Shown here one piece after another: positions 45,509 through 55,797 of a stretch of DNA of 64,000 bases. Origin of the DNA: Wyeomyia smithii (lineage: Eukaryota; Arthropoda; Insecta; Diptera; Culicidae); the NCBI RefSeq assembly GCF_029784165.1, contig NC_073695.1:99243485-99307484 (forward strand), written 5' to 3'. The notes below the pieces were generated by a model. That model made no database searches, was not told the DNA's origin, and worked only from the letters and a program-made list of their open reading frames with translations. The translations under genes were made by a program, and so were the position numbers. Numbering within the stretch: position 1 is the stretch's first letter; every line of letters starts with the position of its first letter.

Positions 45509-46169
45509 AGTATATAAACAAAAAACGGCAGTTAGCTTCCAATGATTTCAGACTTCAGCACTCGGTTTATTTTCGTTGACTACAATTGCTGAATGACTCA
45601 AGATTGAACTTTTTTTTCGAAAGTGTTTAAATAGCGATAATAATAACAAACTTTGTTCAGTCAGTTTCTCCATAACATTGAAATCACGAAACGACGCATT
45701 CCAACCTTGATGATGTGATGTAGGTACCGACTCCATATATGGTTACTACTGTGACCGCCGAATGAGCATGAATTTGCAACAAGCACAACAATAAACCTCC
45801 AAAAAGATCTTACACGATTAAATGTATCTGACCTAGCTTTTCGATTACTGCGAAAAGCTTGAATAATTCGCAGAGTAGCCTTTATTTTTTTAATCATGTT
45901 TCAAACTATACTTCATAAGTAACGATATTATAATTCATTGATGCTAGATGTTGAAAACTTATTAACCAATTACCGTGTACCTATCTCACGCGAGTCATTG
46001 CAAACAGATACGAAGCGTGAGATTCACGTGCCTACGGCAGCAACGCGTCGTGCAAGCTCTTATCATCCCGATAGAGAGGATGACGGGACAGATTAGGTAT
46101 GCGGTGTGTTCGATTTTATCTTTGAAGAAGACCAGGGTAGCAGGAAGAAAATTCTCTGCTTCGGCCAAA

Positions 46170-46175
46170 TATAAA
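46170..46175 (+). promoter_or_regulatory. Possible TATA box of acetyltransferase copy B
   Basis: Identical to the site in copy A: TATAAA 46 bp before the ATG with GCAGAGTT downstream. The alternative upstream TATATAAA is also conserved, near 45511. Confidence 0.35.
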
Positions 46176-46220
46176 CCAAATCAGCTGGCAATGTCGAGCA
46201 GAGTTCTGTAAAGTGTGACA

Positions 46221-47062
46221 ATGGTTTGGACCAGACCTTCACAACCAGCTGTTCCCGTCGTTTGGCATACCTTTGAGGCTAAAGATGGGGACGATAGTGA
46301 GGGACGTGTGGTAACGTATCGTGTTCAGGATTTGACAGAAGACCGGTATGAAGATATGATCGAGCATTTCATGAATCACTTCGTGGAGGAGGAACCGATG
46401 AGTGTAAGTATGGGAACCACGAAGGATCCGCAAATGCGCACTGGAAGTAGCCACATGTGGAGAGCAGTTTTAAAGGAGCAAATGACCCTCGTTTGCTATA
46501 AGGATGGATCGGATGAGATTATCGGCGCGAATATTCTTGCTGTGAGGGATAACGGGAATTATTTAGACACTCAGGTAAGCGGATTTCATAACATAATTAA
46601 ATGCTTTACGTTATGCTTCTCAAATATCTACTATAGTTGGATTCTAAAAACCAAAGCAAAGCACTGAACGTCGTCCATTATTGTTCGAAGCAATTTGATT
46701 ACACGGAGCATTATGGCGTTAAACTTCGCTTGGTTGCGTACGGCTTAGCCGTCAACAAACGCTACCGAGGGAGAGGAATCGCGACGGAAATTCTGAAAGC
46801 TCGTGTTCCAATGTGTAAAGCTCTCGGGATACAACTTGCCGCGCATCCGTTTTCGGCCATCGGATCGCAGAAAGCCGCAACCAATGCCGGTTACCGGACG
46901 GACTACGAAATCACGTATGTGTTTTAGTCTAGTTCAAGTTGTTCTATTGAACATGGAATATCGTTTTTCAGATATGATGATCTTGCTAAAATGGGACCAG
47001 ATTATACGATGCCTAATATTCAATCCAAAAGTTTTAAGTTAATGAGCTTTGCAATTGAATAA
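46221..47062 (+). CDS. Arylalkylamine/polyamine N-acetyltransferase-like (GNAT), copy B
   Basis: Exons 46221-46574, 46637-46914 and 46972-47062, with the same two short GT-AG introns and a 240-residue product. The GNAT motif RYRGRGIA, the AATNAGYRTDYEITY region and the C-terminal KSFKLMSFAIE are the same as in copy A. The only coding change I see is at residue 131 (Val here, Ile in copy A). An in-frame stop just upstream fixes the ATG. AATAAA occurs at 47058 and 47100. Its surroundings (complete MITE, SINE with its own flanks) suggest this is the parental gene. Expected role: acetyl-CoA-dependent acetylation of an aryl- or alkylamine in the cytosol; the substrate is not deducible. Confidence 0.87.
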
Positions 47063-47211
47063 ATGATTAAATAGTAGTCACGACGTGCTTCAATAACATA
47101 ATAAAAAGAAAAAAATATCAATTTTATACTATGGCGAGTTGAAGATAACAATAAAACAGTTTAGTTCATTCACTTTTTTTTATATTCACCTTCAAATTCG
47201 AATTAGCTTTA

Positions 47212-47646
47212 ATGAAAAAGTTGATTGAATAAAAACGAATATTTGTCAGTAAATCACTCTTTTTTAAAGCACACCAAGTGAAAATTGTCAAACTTAAGTT
47301 TTGAAATGATATTTTTTTCTGAGGTTGAAACGTTGGTATATCTGATTTGAAACGATTGGTATGCAAACATTAAAATTCATTGAACTGTTAACGTTCGAAG
47401 TATCATTATTTCGTGACGACAGCATTTTGGAATGCCGCCTCGAAAGAAATTCACACAGCATGAGCGACCGACAACCACAGAACTGTGCTAAGTCTGTTTT
47501 TCTGTGCTCTGATGACATTCCATAGAACATCCACCTACTCCACGACTAACTGCAAGTATGCGTTGCTCATGCGAGGCGAGCGTTTTGCGCAGGTGCGAGA
47601 CGGTTACGTTTTAACACGCGATCCTGTTGACTGGACCGTTGCCGTC
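47212..47646. other. Unassigned stretch
   Basis: No gene or repeat was recognised. It lies between the duplicated segment and the large palindrome. Confidence 0.45.
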
Positions 47647-48631
47647 CTAAAGCCTATATCAGACTAACCGTTGCAGCGATCAACCGCTACCGTTCCGTTC
47701 TTTTTCGACCAATCAGAACACAGCGGTCGACCGTCGCTTGTTGTTGTTGCAAAAAATAGAATCTTTTCTATTTTTGCCGCCGACTGTTCCCAACGGTTGC
47801 CGGCTGCTGTCATTGGCATGGCGAAGGCAAACGAATCTCTTCACACCTACACAAGATCACATATAGAGACTTGACAAATGAAAATGTGTGCTTCTCTTTT
47901 TGGCACACACGACAGCCAGTCAAAACATTGATAGTACCGGCAACGCTGGTTGGCGATGTCAATTTTCGACTAACGCACACTGGCAAAAATGAATCCAAAT
48001 TCCCACTAATTAAAAGCCGCTGGGCTGGATACCTTAAATATAGCATTTCTTATGTAAAATTGGCCAATAAATCGATAGGTGATATTTTCATTCTGTGCAG
48101 GGCACGGGAAAGGGTCTATATTTCCAAAAATACGCAAAAATATGGTGAAAAGAGGCGAAAAAGACCATTTCCCGAGCCCTGTCCAAAATAAAACCATCGC
48201 CAATAAATTTGTTGACCAATTTTACATAAGAAATGCTATATTTAAGGTATCCAGCCCAGCGGCTTTTAATTAGTGGGAATTTGGATTCATTTTTGCCAGT
48301 GTGCGTTAGTCGAAAATTGACATCGCCAACCAGCGTTGCCGGTGCTATCAATGTTTTGACTGGCTGTCGTGTGTGCCAAAAAGAGAAGCACACATTTTCA
48401 TTTGTCAAGTCTCTATATTTGATCTTGTGTAGGTGTGAAGAGATTCGTTTGCCTTCGCCATGCCAATGACAGCAGCCGGCAACCGTTGGGAACGGTCGGC
48501 GGCAAAAATAGAAAAGATTCTATTTTTTGCAACAACAACAAGCGACGGTCGACCGCTGTGTTCTGATTGGTCGAAAAAGAACGGAACGGTAGCGGTGGAC
48601 CGCTGCAACGGTTAGTTTGATACAGGCTTAA
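47647..48631. repeat. 985-bp near-perfect palindrome (foldback element)
   Basis: The two halves are inverted copies across almost their whole length (about 47647-48125 against 48150-48631), with few mismatches. The outer ends read CTAAAGCCTATATCAGACTA on the left and, inverted, TTAAGCCTGTATCAAACTAA on the right, so the edges are TTAA-like. Open frames here (for example 47871-48191 and 48088-48408) mirror one another and are not genes. CCAAT-type strings (GACCAATCAGAAC) sit near both ends. A transcript through it would form a very long hairpin. Confidence 0.9.
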
Positions 48632-49938
48632 CCTGGGTCGGGTCGGATTTCAATTAATACTGCTAGAGTCACTGCCGGCCGAGTGCACTCTGCCACAGGT
48701 AGACTGGAATGTTTTCTATTACACTTCGAAACCGCGTGCTGTCGCGGCAGCACCGTTGAAAGCATAGATGGCAAATTAATGCTCCTGGCAGTCGATTCGC
48801 CCAGCGCACCAGGAGAGCTTTGAAGTGCGCGTTATGAGTGATTGACAGGTTGAGATGTTGGTATGTTGGTTTTGTCGTCGAATGTTTAGTTATTTCCAAC
48901 TTTATTGAGTTGTGCTGTGTGTATAGTTTGCCATAAAAAACCCATGTCTGCATTGAATCATGCAAATGTGCTTAGATTTGACATGTAGTTCAAATCGATA
49001 TGACAGCTCTCACGTTCCTGTTCGACCGAATGCACATACTAGGGCGATTGTTAGCTGGTTAAAACAGCAGGAACTTAGGTATTATGTTGGAGTTTGGAAC
49101 TCGATCGTATTTCCAAATAGGCTTGTAGAAATTGCCAGGGAAGTGACTTCTTAATGGTCGCTTTAGCGATAACTAGATCATAATCATGATTTCATTTGTG
49201 TTCCCGAGGCGGCCCTACAAGCAGCGTTGAAAGGTAAGTCTTTTCCGGTTGAACTGTTCCATCAACCTCAGATTCTCATTAGCGGCGAATTAAGCGCCAA
49301 TTACTTGGTTACGTAAAGGCAACAAAAGTACGCGGGTTGGTTTTCATTGTGCGCACGATTCCAGGCGTTCTCTCAGAAATTCACAATACACAACGCTGCA
49401 CGTAATAATCACCATTCGTACAAAGTAAGCAAGCGGAGGCACTCACCATAAGCCCAATTCCTCTGACCCATTACGTTTACGAGTCGCAGGTCAGACCTAG
49501 ATTCCTATCTCGGTATTGTAGAGAGCACCTTCTTTTCTCGTGATCCAAGAGTAGTGCGGCACTGCCGATGGCTATCAGCATCCGCCGGCTTTTGTTTTCA
49601 GCTGTCGTCATCAATCGTGGCTTGCAGTTGCTTATGGTTTCGAGCCACCAGTCAATCAGCGTTTTCGTACTGAGTGGCAGGCGGCCTTCAGAGTGCACAC
49701 ATTCGCAAACAGTGAATGTACCCAGAAGGCAGGCCCTTTGGAAGCGTACTATAACAATTGGCAATGACAAATTCATTATTGGAGTTATTATTTTTGTTGT
49801 CAAATTGGGTGACGGAAACACTCAAGGGCGTAGAGTCGCGGGTTTTGTTTTAATTTGCGGAACAGTTCTGAGCTGTAGCTAGTTCTTAGATTGTGGAGAG
49901 ATAGTTTCGTTGTCCTTCATCATCGCGCTCGATTAAGA
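48632..49938. other. Low-copy region; possible exon edge on the - strand
   Basis: No known protein family was recognised. An open - strand stretch (49821-49477) has no family match. A strong donor-like GTGAGT (- strand, about 49446-49441) follows ATGGGTCAGAGGAATTGGGC, which could be a short first coding exon. This is weak and listed under findings. Confidence 0.35.
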
Positions 49939-50325
49939 ATAGAGTTTGTTTTTTTTTTTTTCTTCACATAACATTTATTTGACACGGCACAAATACAATT
50001 TAATGTTTAACGGCGCCAATTATATCTGATGACTTAAAAACTAAAGCAAATTTTTTATCCTCGCTGCCGACTACGAGCTGAAATTAAGTCTAACTTAAAA
50101 CTAGCATGGGATTTCCAATCAGTGTTTTGTTGTTCAATGGTCGTCTGATAATCGTCGAATGGCATGTATGGATTCGTTCTGCTGAGCCACGATGTCGTGA
50201 GTTGGGACAGAGGCTCGTAGTCCTTGGGTCCTGGTTCTGTTGTGCGGGGTCTGGTTGCTGGTTTTGTGCTTAAGGTTCAAACGTGTTCTTGTCGTTTTGT
50301 TGGGTGTAGACGGAGGGGAACGGGA

Positions 50326-53300
50326 CTAGACTGGGGCGTGGATGGATTTCAGGAAAACGTATATAAGGGACATGTAGGATAGGTCACGGCTCGCCAAGAC
50401 ATCACGAACAGGAACAGCCGGCTGTCTACCCTCGGCCTGCAGGGAAGCTATTAATTTAGACCTGGCGTCACGGTGTACAGGGCATGACCAAACCACATGC
50501 TCTATGTCGTGATAACCTTCACCACAGGCACAGATACCACTTTCCCCGAGCCCAACACGACGGAGGAGCGCGTCAAATCTATAGTGATTGGACATAAGCC
50601 GGGACATCACGCAAATGAAATCCCGACCTACATCCAACCCCTTGAACCACGGGTTCGTCGATACTTTGGGGATTATGGAATGTAACCACCTTCCCAATTC
50701 CCCTCTGGTCCAAGCATTTTGCCAACTGATGATCGTATTCTGACGTACAAGTGCGAAAAATTCATTAAAGGCAATTGGTCTTTCATAAATATCACCGTTT
50801 GTTGCGCCCACCTTAGCCAAAGAGCAGTGAGAAGGGACCCACGCTAAGGTAATCTGAGTAGATTTTTCGGATAAAGCACTCAGATGTTCCCGTATTTTCC
50901 CCAGGAAATACGGAGAGTGCTTAACATCTTTCATCGATCGGAGAGCCTCAATGGAACTGAGACTGTCCGTAAAGATGAAATAATGGTCCGTGGGCATTTT
51001 TTCGATAATCCCTAGGGTGTACTGAATTGCAGCTAATTCTGCGACGTAAACAGAAGCAGGATTATCGAGCTTATGGGAGACGGTTAGATTGTTATTGAAG
51101 ATACCGAAGCCAGTGGACCCATCAAGAAGTGATCCGTCAGTGTAGTACATATTGTCGCAGTTGATGTTTCGATATTTATTGGAAAAAATTTTAGGGATCT
51201 GCTGCACGCGTAAATGATCCGGGATTCCACGAGTTTCTTCTATCATGGATGTATCGAAAAACACAGTAGAATCAGAAGTATTTGATAAGTCGACACGATT
51301 TGGAATATTCGAAGAAGGGTTAATATTTTGGGACATGTGATTGAAATACAATGTCATAAAACGGGTTTGAGAATTAAGTTCGATTAACCTTTCAAAATTT
51401 TCAATCACGGGACGGTTCAAGACCTCACATTTGATTAGAATACGAGAAGACAGGCTCCAGAAGCGGTTTTTCAATGGTAGTACTCCAGCTAAAACCTCCA
51501 AACTCATCGTATGGGTCGACTGCATGCAACCTAAGGCGATACGCAAACAACGATATTGTATTCGCTCCAGTTTGATCAAATGTGTGTTTGCTGCGGAGCG
51601 GAAGCAGAAACACCCGTATTCAATAACAGACAATATCGTTGTTTGGTAAAGCCTTATAAGGTCTCCTGGATGGGCTCCCCACCATTGTCCGGTTATTGTA
51701 CGAAGAAAATTCACTCTTTGTTGACATTTTTTCATCAGATACCTCACGTGACAACCCCAGGTGCCTTTAGAGTCGAACCAGACACCAAGATATTTGTGTA
51801 CCAAAACCTGAGAAATCGTTTTACCCATTAATTGTGTTTGAAGCTGAGCAGGTTCATGCTTCCTAGAAAAAACTACTATCTCAGTCTTCTCCGGAGAGAA
51901 TTCGATACCTAGCTGTAAAGCCCAAGCAGACAAATTGTCCAAGGTATCTTGCAATGGTCCTTGCAAATCGGCAGCTTTGGCTCCTGTAACAGAGATTACA
52001 CTGTCGTCTGCAAGTTGTCTTATCGTGCATGAATTTGCCAGACATTCGTCGATGTCATTTACATAAAAGTTGTAAAGAAGGGGGCTTAAACATGAGCCCT
52101 GGGGAAGACCCATGTAGCTAATGCGAAAAGTTGCCAAATCGCCATGCGTAAAATGCATGTGCTTTTCGGACAACAAGTTGTGCAAAAAATTGTTCAAAAT
52201 TGGAGAAAATCCTTGTCGGTGAAGTTTACCCGAAAGAATGTCAATAGAAACGGAATCAAAAGCCCCCTTAATGTCCAAGAACGCAGACGCCATTTGTTCT
52301 TTACGAGCATACGCCAGCTGAATATCTGTTGAAAGCAACGCAAGACAATCATTCGTCCCTTTGGCACGGCGGAAGCCAAATTGAGTTTCTGATAGTAGAC
52401 CATTTGATTCGACCCAGTGGTCTAAACGACGGAGTATCATTTTTTCCATCAATTTCCGGATACAGGATAGCATTGCAATCGGCCTATAAGAGTTGTGATT
52501 AGAAGCTGGTTTCCCTGGTTTTTGGATAGCGATCACCTTCACTTGCCTCCAATCCTGCGGTACAATGTTATGCTCCAGGAACTTATTGAACAAGTTCAAC
52601 AAGCGCCTCTTGGCATTGCCGGGTAGATTCTTCAACAAGTTGAATTTGATTCTATCTAATCCAGGCGCGTTATTGTTACAGGACAGGAGGGCAACTGAAA
52701 GTTCTGCCATCGTAAAAGGTGATTCTATCGCGTCGTGGCCCGGAGACGCATCGCGAACAATATTTTGCTCAGGAACAGAGTCCGGACATACTTTCCTGGC
52801 AAAATCAAATATCCACCTACTTGAAGACTCCTCGCTTTCGTTGACCGTTACGCGATTCCGCATTCTTCGGGCTGTGTTCCAAAGAGTGCTCATCGATGTC
52901 TCCCTCGACGTCTCGTTCACGAACCGACGCCAATATCCACGTTTCTTTGCTTTAGCCAAGCTTTTAAGCTTGGTATCAAGCTCCGAATACCGTAAATAGT
53001 CGCCAGGTATACCTCCCGTCTGGTAGGCCTTAAACGCGTCGGATCTTTGCGTGTAGACATCGGAGCACTCTTGGTCCCACCACGGAGTGGGAGGCCGTTC
53101 TTTGATCGTTACGCCGGGATATTTCTTCGTTTGGGCTTGCAACGCGGCGTCGAGAATCAAGCCCGCGAGGAGGTTGTATTCTTCAAGTGGTGAATGATGT
53201 TGAATCGACTCGACCGCTTTTGAAATCTTTTCCTCGTATAACTTCCAATCGACATTTCGTGTGAGGTCATACGGAATGTCAATTGGTCGCATGCGAGTTG

Positions 53301-54006
53301 ACCCGTTAGTAATTGAAATAAGAATAGGCAGATGGTCGCTACCGTGAGGATCGAGGATTACCTTCCATGTGCAATCCAACCGTAGCGACGTCGAACATAA
53401 GGATAGATCCAAAGCGCTTGGGCGCGCTGGAGGTTTCGGGATACGTGTCATTTCACCGTTGTTTAAAATAGTCATGTCGAAGTCATCGCAAAGGTTATAG
53501 ATTAAAGAGGAGCGGTTATCATTGTATGGGGAACCCCAAGCCACGCCATGAGAGTTGAAGTCTCCCAAAATCAAACGTGGCGAGGGAAGAAGTTCTATTA
53601 AATCAAAGAGCAGCCGTTGCCCAACCTGTGCTCTGGGGGGAATATATATTGAGGCAATACAAAGCTCTTTACCTTGTATTGTCATTTGACATGCGACAAC
53701 TTCGATGCCTGGAATCGAGGGGAGGTTAATACGATAGAAAGAATAGCACTTTTTAATCCCTAAAAGTACTCCTCCATATGGGGTGTCTCGATCAAGGCGA
53801 ATAATATTAAAATCATGGAAGTTGAGATCAATATTTGAAGTAAGCCAAGTTTCACAAAGGGAAAATGCATCGCATTTGTTTTTATTTATCAAAACTTTAA
53901 ACGAATCAATTTTTGGTAAAATACTTCTACAATTCCACTGTAAGACAGAGATAGAATCCTTCATATACGCAGTTGAATTAGGCATCGAAGGATACAATCG
54001 CTGCAA
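50326..54006 (-). CDS. LOA-like ORF2: endonuclease, reverse transcriptase, RNase H (defective)
   Basis: 1226 residues. APE endonuclease 20-235 (N25, E52, GDFN 148-151, SDH 223-225). RT about 450-720 with YRPIAMLS (507-514), FLDIKGAFD (576-584), GLPQGSCLSP (633-642) and LADD (665-668; FADD is more usual). Thumb to about 860. RNase H about 950-1075 with YTDGS (955-959), VAELAA (988-993) and FTDSLSS (from 1012). The fourth motif GNEKAD is missing: the chain goes SHCS-LAKV at 1062/1063, where the 18-kb and 30-kb copies have IPGNEKADS in between. C-terminal zinc-type motif C1159, C1161, H1166, H1170, C1175. ORF2 begins 29 nt inside the end of ORF1, suggesting coupled re-initiation. It would nick DNA and reverse-transcribe in place in the nucleus. 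Confidence 0.93.
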   Translation of the reverse strand: MQRLYPSMPNSTAYMKDSISVLQWNCRSILPKIDSFKVLINKNKCDAFSLCETWLTSNIDLNFHDFNIIRLDRDTPYGGVLLGIKKCYSFYRINLPSIPGIEVVACQMTIQGKELCIASIYIPPRAQVGQRLLFDLIELLPSPRLILGDFNSHGVAWGSPYNDNRSSLIYNLCDDFDMTILNNGEMTRIPKPPARPSALDLSLCSTSLRLDCTWKVILDPHGSDHLPILISITNGSTRMRPIDIPYDLTRNVDWKLYEEKISKAVESIQHHSPLEEYNLLAGLILDAALQAQTKKYPGVTIKERPPTPWWDQECSDVYTQRSDAFKAYQTGGIPGDYLRYSELDTKLKSLAKAKKRGYWRRFVNETSRETSMSTLWNTARRMRNRVTVNESEESSSRWIFDFARKVCPDSVPEQNIVRDASPGHDAIESPFTMAELSVALLSCNNNAPGLDRIKFNLLKNLPGNAKRRLLNLFNKFLEHNIVPQDWRQVKVIAIQKPGKPASNHNSYRPIAMLSCIRKLMEKMILRRLDHWVESNGLLSETQFGFRRAKGTNDCLALLSTDIQLAYARKEQMASAFLDIKGAFDSVSIDILSGKLHRQGFSPILNNFLHNLLSEKHMHFTHGDLATFRISYMGLPQGSCLSPLLYNFYVNDIDECLANSCTIRQLADDSVISVTGAKAADLQGPLQDTLDNLSAWALQLGIEFSPEKTEIVVFSRKHEPAQLQTQLMGKTISQVLVHKYLGVWFDSKGTWGCHVRYLMKKCQQRVNFLRTITGQWWGAHPGDLIRLYQTTILSVIEYGCFCFRSAANTHLIKLERIQYRCLRIALGCMQSTHTMSLEVLAGVLPLKNRFWSLSSRILIKCEVLNRPVIENFERLIELNSQTRFMTLYFNHMSQNINPSSNIPNRVDLSNTSDSTVFFDTSMIEETRGIPDHLRVQQIPKIFSNKYRNINCDNMYYTDGSLLDGSTGFGIFNNNLTVSHKLDNPASVYVAELAAIQYTLGIIEKMPTDHYFIFTDSLSSIEALRSMKDVKHSPYFLGKIREHLSALSEKSTQITLAWVPSHCSLAKVGATNGDIYERPIAFNEFFALVRQNTIISWQNAWTRGELGRWLHSIIPKVSTNPWFKGLDVGRDFICVMSRLMSNHYRFDALLRRVGLGESGICACGEGYHDIEHVVWSCPVHRDARSKLIASLQAEGRQPAVPVRDVLASRDLSYMSLIYVFLKSIHAPV

Positions 54007-55348
54007 GGAGAGGCCATTGGGCAGTCAACTGCTTCAAAAATGATCTAACTGTTGGGAGGAATGCTGTAAGAAAAATTTTAATTGGATCGGGTACATTGAT
54101 ATTTTCAAAAATCCAGTCCACAATGTCAGAAAATTTCACTAATCCAGAGTTTGTTTCATCAACTGGGAGTGTAAAAGGAGCAACTGGGGTTTTAGATGTT
54201 CCTGGCAGTGCTGGGAACTCCTTCTGGGACTTTAAATTTGCCAGCCCAGGAGGAGTTTGCTTCGGTTTTTCCGCAGCACTGTTTGGTTTGTTTGTAACCT
54301 TCATTTCACTTTGAGAAATCTTAGGACCTTTTCTGGGAAGTTTAGGAGAGGAAACACTTTTCCTCTTTCTAGACTCCCCAGGATTGGCGTAAGATGCTCC
54401 CGCTGGTGAATCGTCAGAATCGGTTTCCTCAGAGGGCAACAGATCGAAGGGGTTCGAAGTAACGGGAGAAGTGGTAACGGTCTTCTTCAGCATGTCAGCG
54501 TAGGAACGCTTTGAACGCTCTTTGAGAGACCGTTTTATTTTATCCCTGCGCTGCATGTACACCGCACATGTCGAGAGCTCATGCAGATTTTCTCCGCAGT
54601 GAATACACTTTTCAGCGTTAACACTGCAAGAATCTTCCGCATGAGACTCCCCACACTTGCCACAACGTGCCTTATTGCAGCAGTAGGCGGCTGTATGGCC
54701 TAACTGCTTGCAATTCAGGCAGTTCATGACGCGGGGCACGTAGAGCCTCACAGGGAGACGAACCCGGTGGATCGAGACGTGGCTTGGTAGTGCAGACCCG
54801 GCGAACGTAACTCGAAACGAGTCTGACGGAGTGTATACTGTTTTGCCACCGATGATCGATGCTGACCGCAATTGCTTGCAGTCGAGCACCTTTACTTCGG
54901 GACACGTTTTGTTCTTAAAGCACCCTTTGGCACTTTGCAGTATACACTCGACGGACAGACTCGAATCGGTTATGACACCGTCGATCTCCACGTCTCGTGC
55001 GGGTATGTAAACGCGATACTCGCGTGTGAAGAGCTCAGAGCAAGCTATATCGTTGGCCTCTTTCAGGTTACCGACCACGACACGGAGCTTGTTAGGCCGG
55101 ACCTTGGAAATTTCGGTCACGCCCTTGTACTCCTTCGTCAGGTCTTTAGAAATCTGCAAGAGGTTCAACTTTTTCGATTTCGGTCCTGCCTTTGGCCGAA
55201 AATAAACAGTATAGCTGCCCTGGGCTCCGTCTGGGTAAAGCCTGGGGCGAGGGGGGACTGAAGAATGAACAGGGGAGGGGGTAACAGAAGGGTCAGGGTC
55301 AGAGGGGTTCGGGGATGGTGGCGCGGGAGGCGAGGGATCTACATCCAT
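53978..55348 (-). CDS. LOA-like ORF1 (Gag) with three zinc knuckles
   Basis: 456 residues, complete. A proline-rich N terminus (residues 5-36) is followed by GAQGSYTVYFRPK and a conserved central part (residues 44-200). Then come zinc knuckles C210-C213-H218-C223, C229-C232-H236-C241 (one residue shorter between C and H) and C248-C251-H256-C261. The C terminus is basic and Ser/Pro-rich with a final hydrophobic stretch (FLTAFLPTVRSFLKQL). The start MDVDPSP follows a long 5'UTR. The protein would bind element RNA and form ribonucleoprotein particles. It overlaps ORF2 by 29 nt in another frame. Confidence 0.93.
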   Translation of the reverse strand: MDVDPSPPAPPSPNPSDPDPSVTPSPVHSSVPPRPRLYPDGAQGSYTVYFRPKAGPKSKKLNLLQISKDLTKEYKGVTEISKVRPNKLRVVVGNLKEANDIACSELFTREYRVYIPARDVEIDGVITDSSLSVECILQSAKGCFKNKTCPEVKVLDCKQLRSASIIGGKTVYTPSDSFRVTFAGSALPSHVSIHRVRLPVRLYVPRVMNCLNCKQLGHTAAYCCNKARCGKCGESHAEDSCSVNAEKCIHCGENLHELSTCAVYMQRRDKIKRSLKERSKRSYADMLKKTVTTSPVTSNPFDLLPSEETDSDDSPAGASYANPGESRKRKSVSSPKLPRKGPKISQSEMKVTNKPNSAAEKPKQTPPGLANLKSQKEFPALPGTSKTPVAPFTLPVDETNSGLVKFSDIVDWIFENINVPDPIKIFLTAFLPTVRSFLKQLTAQWPLLAAIVSFDA

Positions 55349-55797
55349 CGCGCTATGTTTAGCGCACTAGCGCTGACAAGAACACGTACCTTTTTATTTC
55401 TCCCTTCCAGTAAGGTTGGTTGTCCGATCGTTCGAAGTAGCAGCCGTTACAGCCAGCAGCACCAATACAGCAGCACCAAACAGCCACCAGCAGCGAGCCA
55501 GGTGTGAGATCACTCCACACAGCGATACGACTCGCTGACACTGATGGCTTCTTCTTTTTCCTCGTTTGTGTCTCGTCCACTGCTGTAGCACAATCCAGCC
55601 AGCAGCCAAATCGGCTTACGCACCAGCTGGCAGTCACGATGCGAAACAGTTGCACAAAGGAACGACCTTGAACCCGGATTTATTTCACTCGACCAGGCAA
55701 ACAATGCCAACACTTGTTCACACGTCTTTTGTTTTATACTCTATCGGACCGATCACCAAACACGTCCAGTACTGATGCGTGTTCGGCACAGAATGCT
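55349..55797 (-). promoter_or_regulatory. 5'UTR and likely internal promoter of the LOA-like element
   Basis: Non-LTR elements carry downstream promoters inside their 5'UTR (established). The - strand begins GCATTCTGTGCCGAACACGC. CAGTACTGGACGTG and GTCCGATAGAGTATAAAACA follow within 80 nt, the latter containing a TATAAA-like string. Which of these initiates transcription is not known. Confidence 0.4.

Larger units (their letters stand above)
43828..47211. repeat. Duplicated gene-bearing segment, copy B (source copy)
   Basis: Same content and orientation as 39610-42862. Here the SINE is embedded in a complete MITE with both TIRs and retains short flanking repeats, so this copy is in its original context. 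It contains about 104 bp at 44735-44838 that copy A lacks. The right limit of similarity is GAATTAGCTTTAAT at 47211. Confidence 0.95.
49951..55797 (-). mobile_element. Full-length LOA-like non-LTR retrotransposon
   Basis: ATAGAGTTTGTT flanks it at 49939-49950 and 55798-55809. It has a poly(A) tail (T-run at 49951), a 3'UTR of about 370 bp, two overlapping ORFs without stops, and a 5'UTR of about 450 bp starting GCATTCTGTGCCGAACACGC. It is 5.85 kb. RNase H plus APE-type endonuclease and the LADD variant of the RT active site place it in the LOA/I group (clade from memory, hedged). The near-identical truncated copy at 17077 shows recent activity. Confidence 0.93.

Noticed and set aside
47871..48408. 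Paired 106-codon open frames on opposite strands (47871-48191 + and 48088-48408 -)
   Set aside because: They are mirror images created by the palindrome, with no family match.
49477..49821. 114-codon - strand frame as a protein gene
   Set aside because: No family recognised. It could be 5'UTR or chance; only the donor-like site just downstream is noted.
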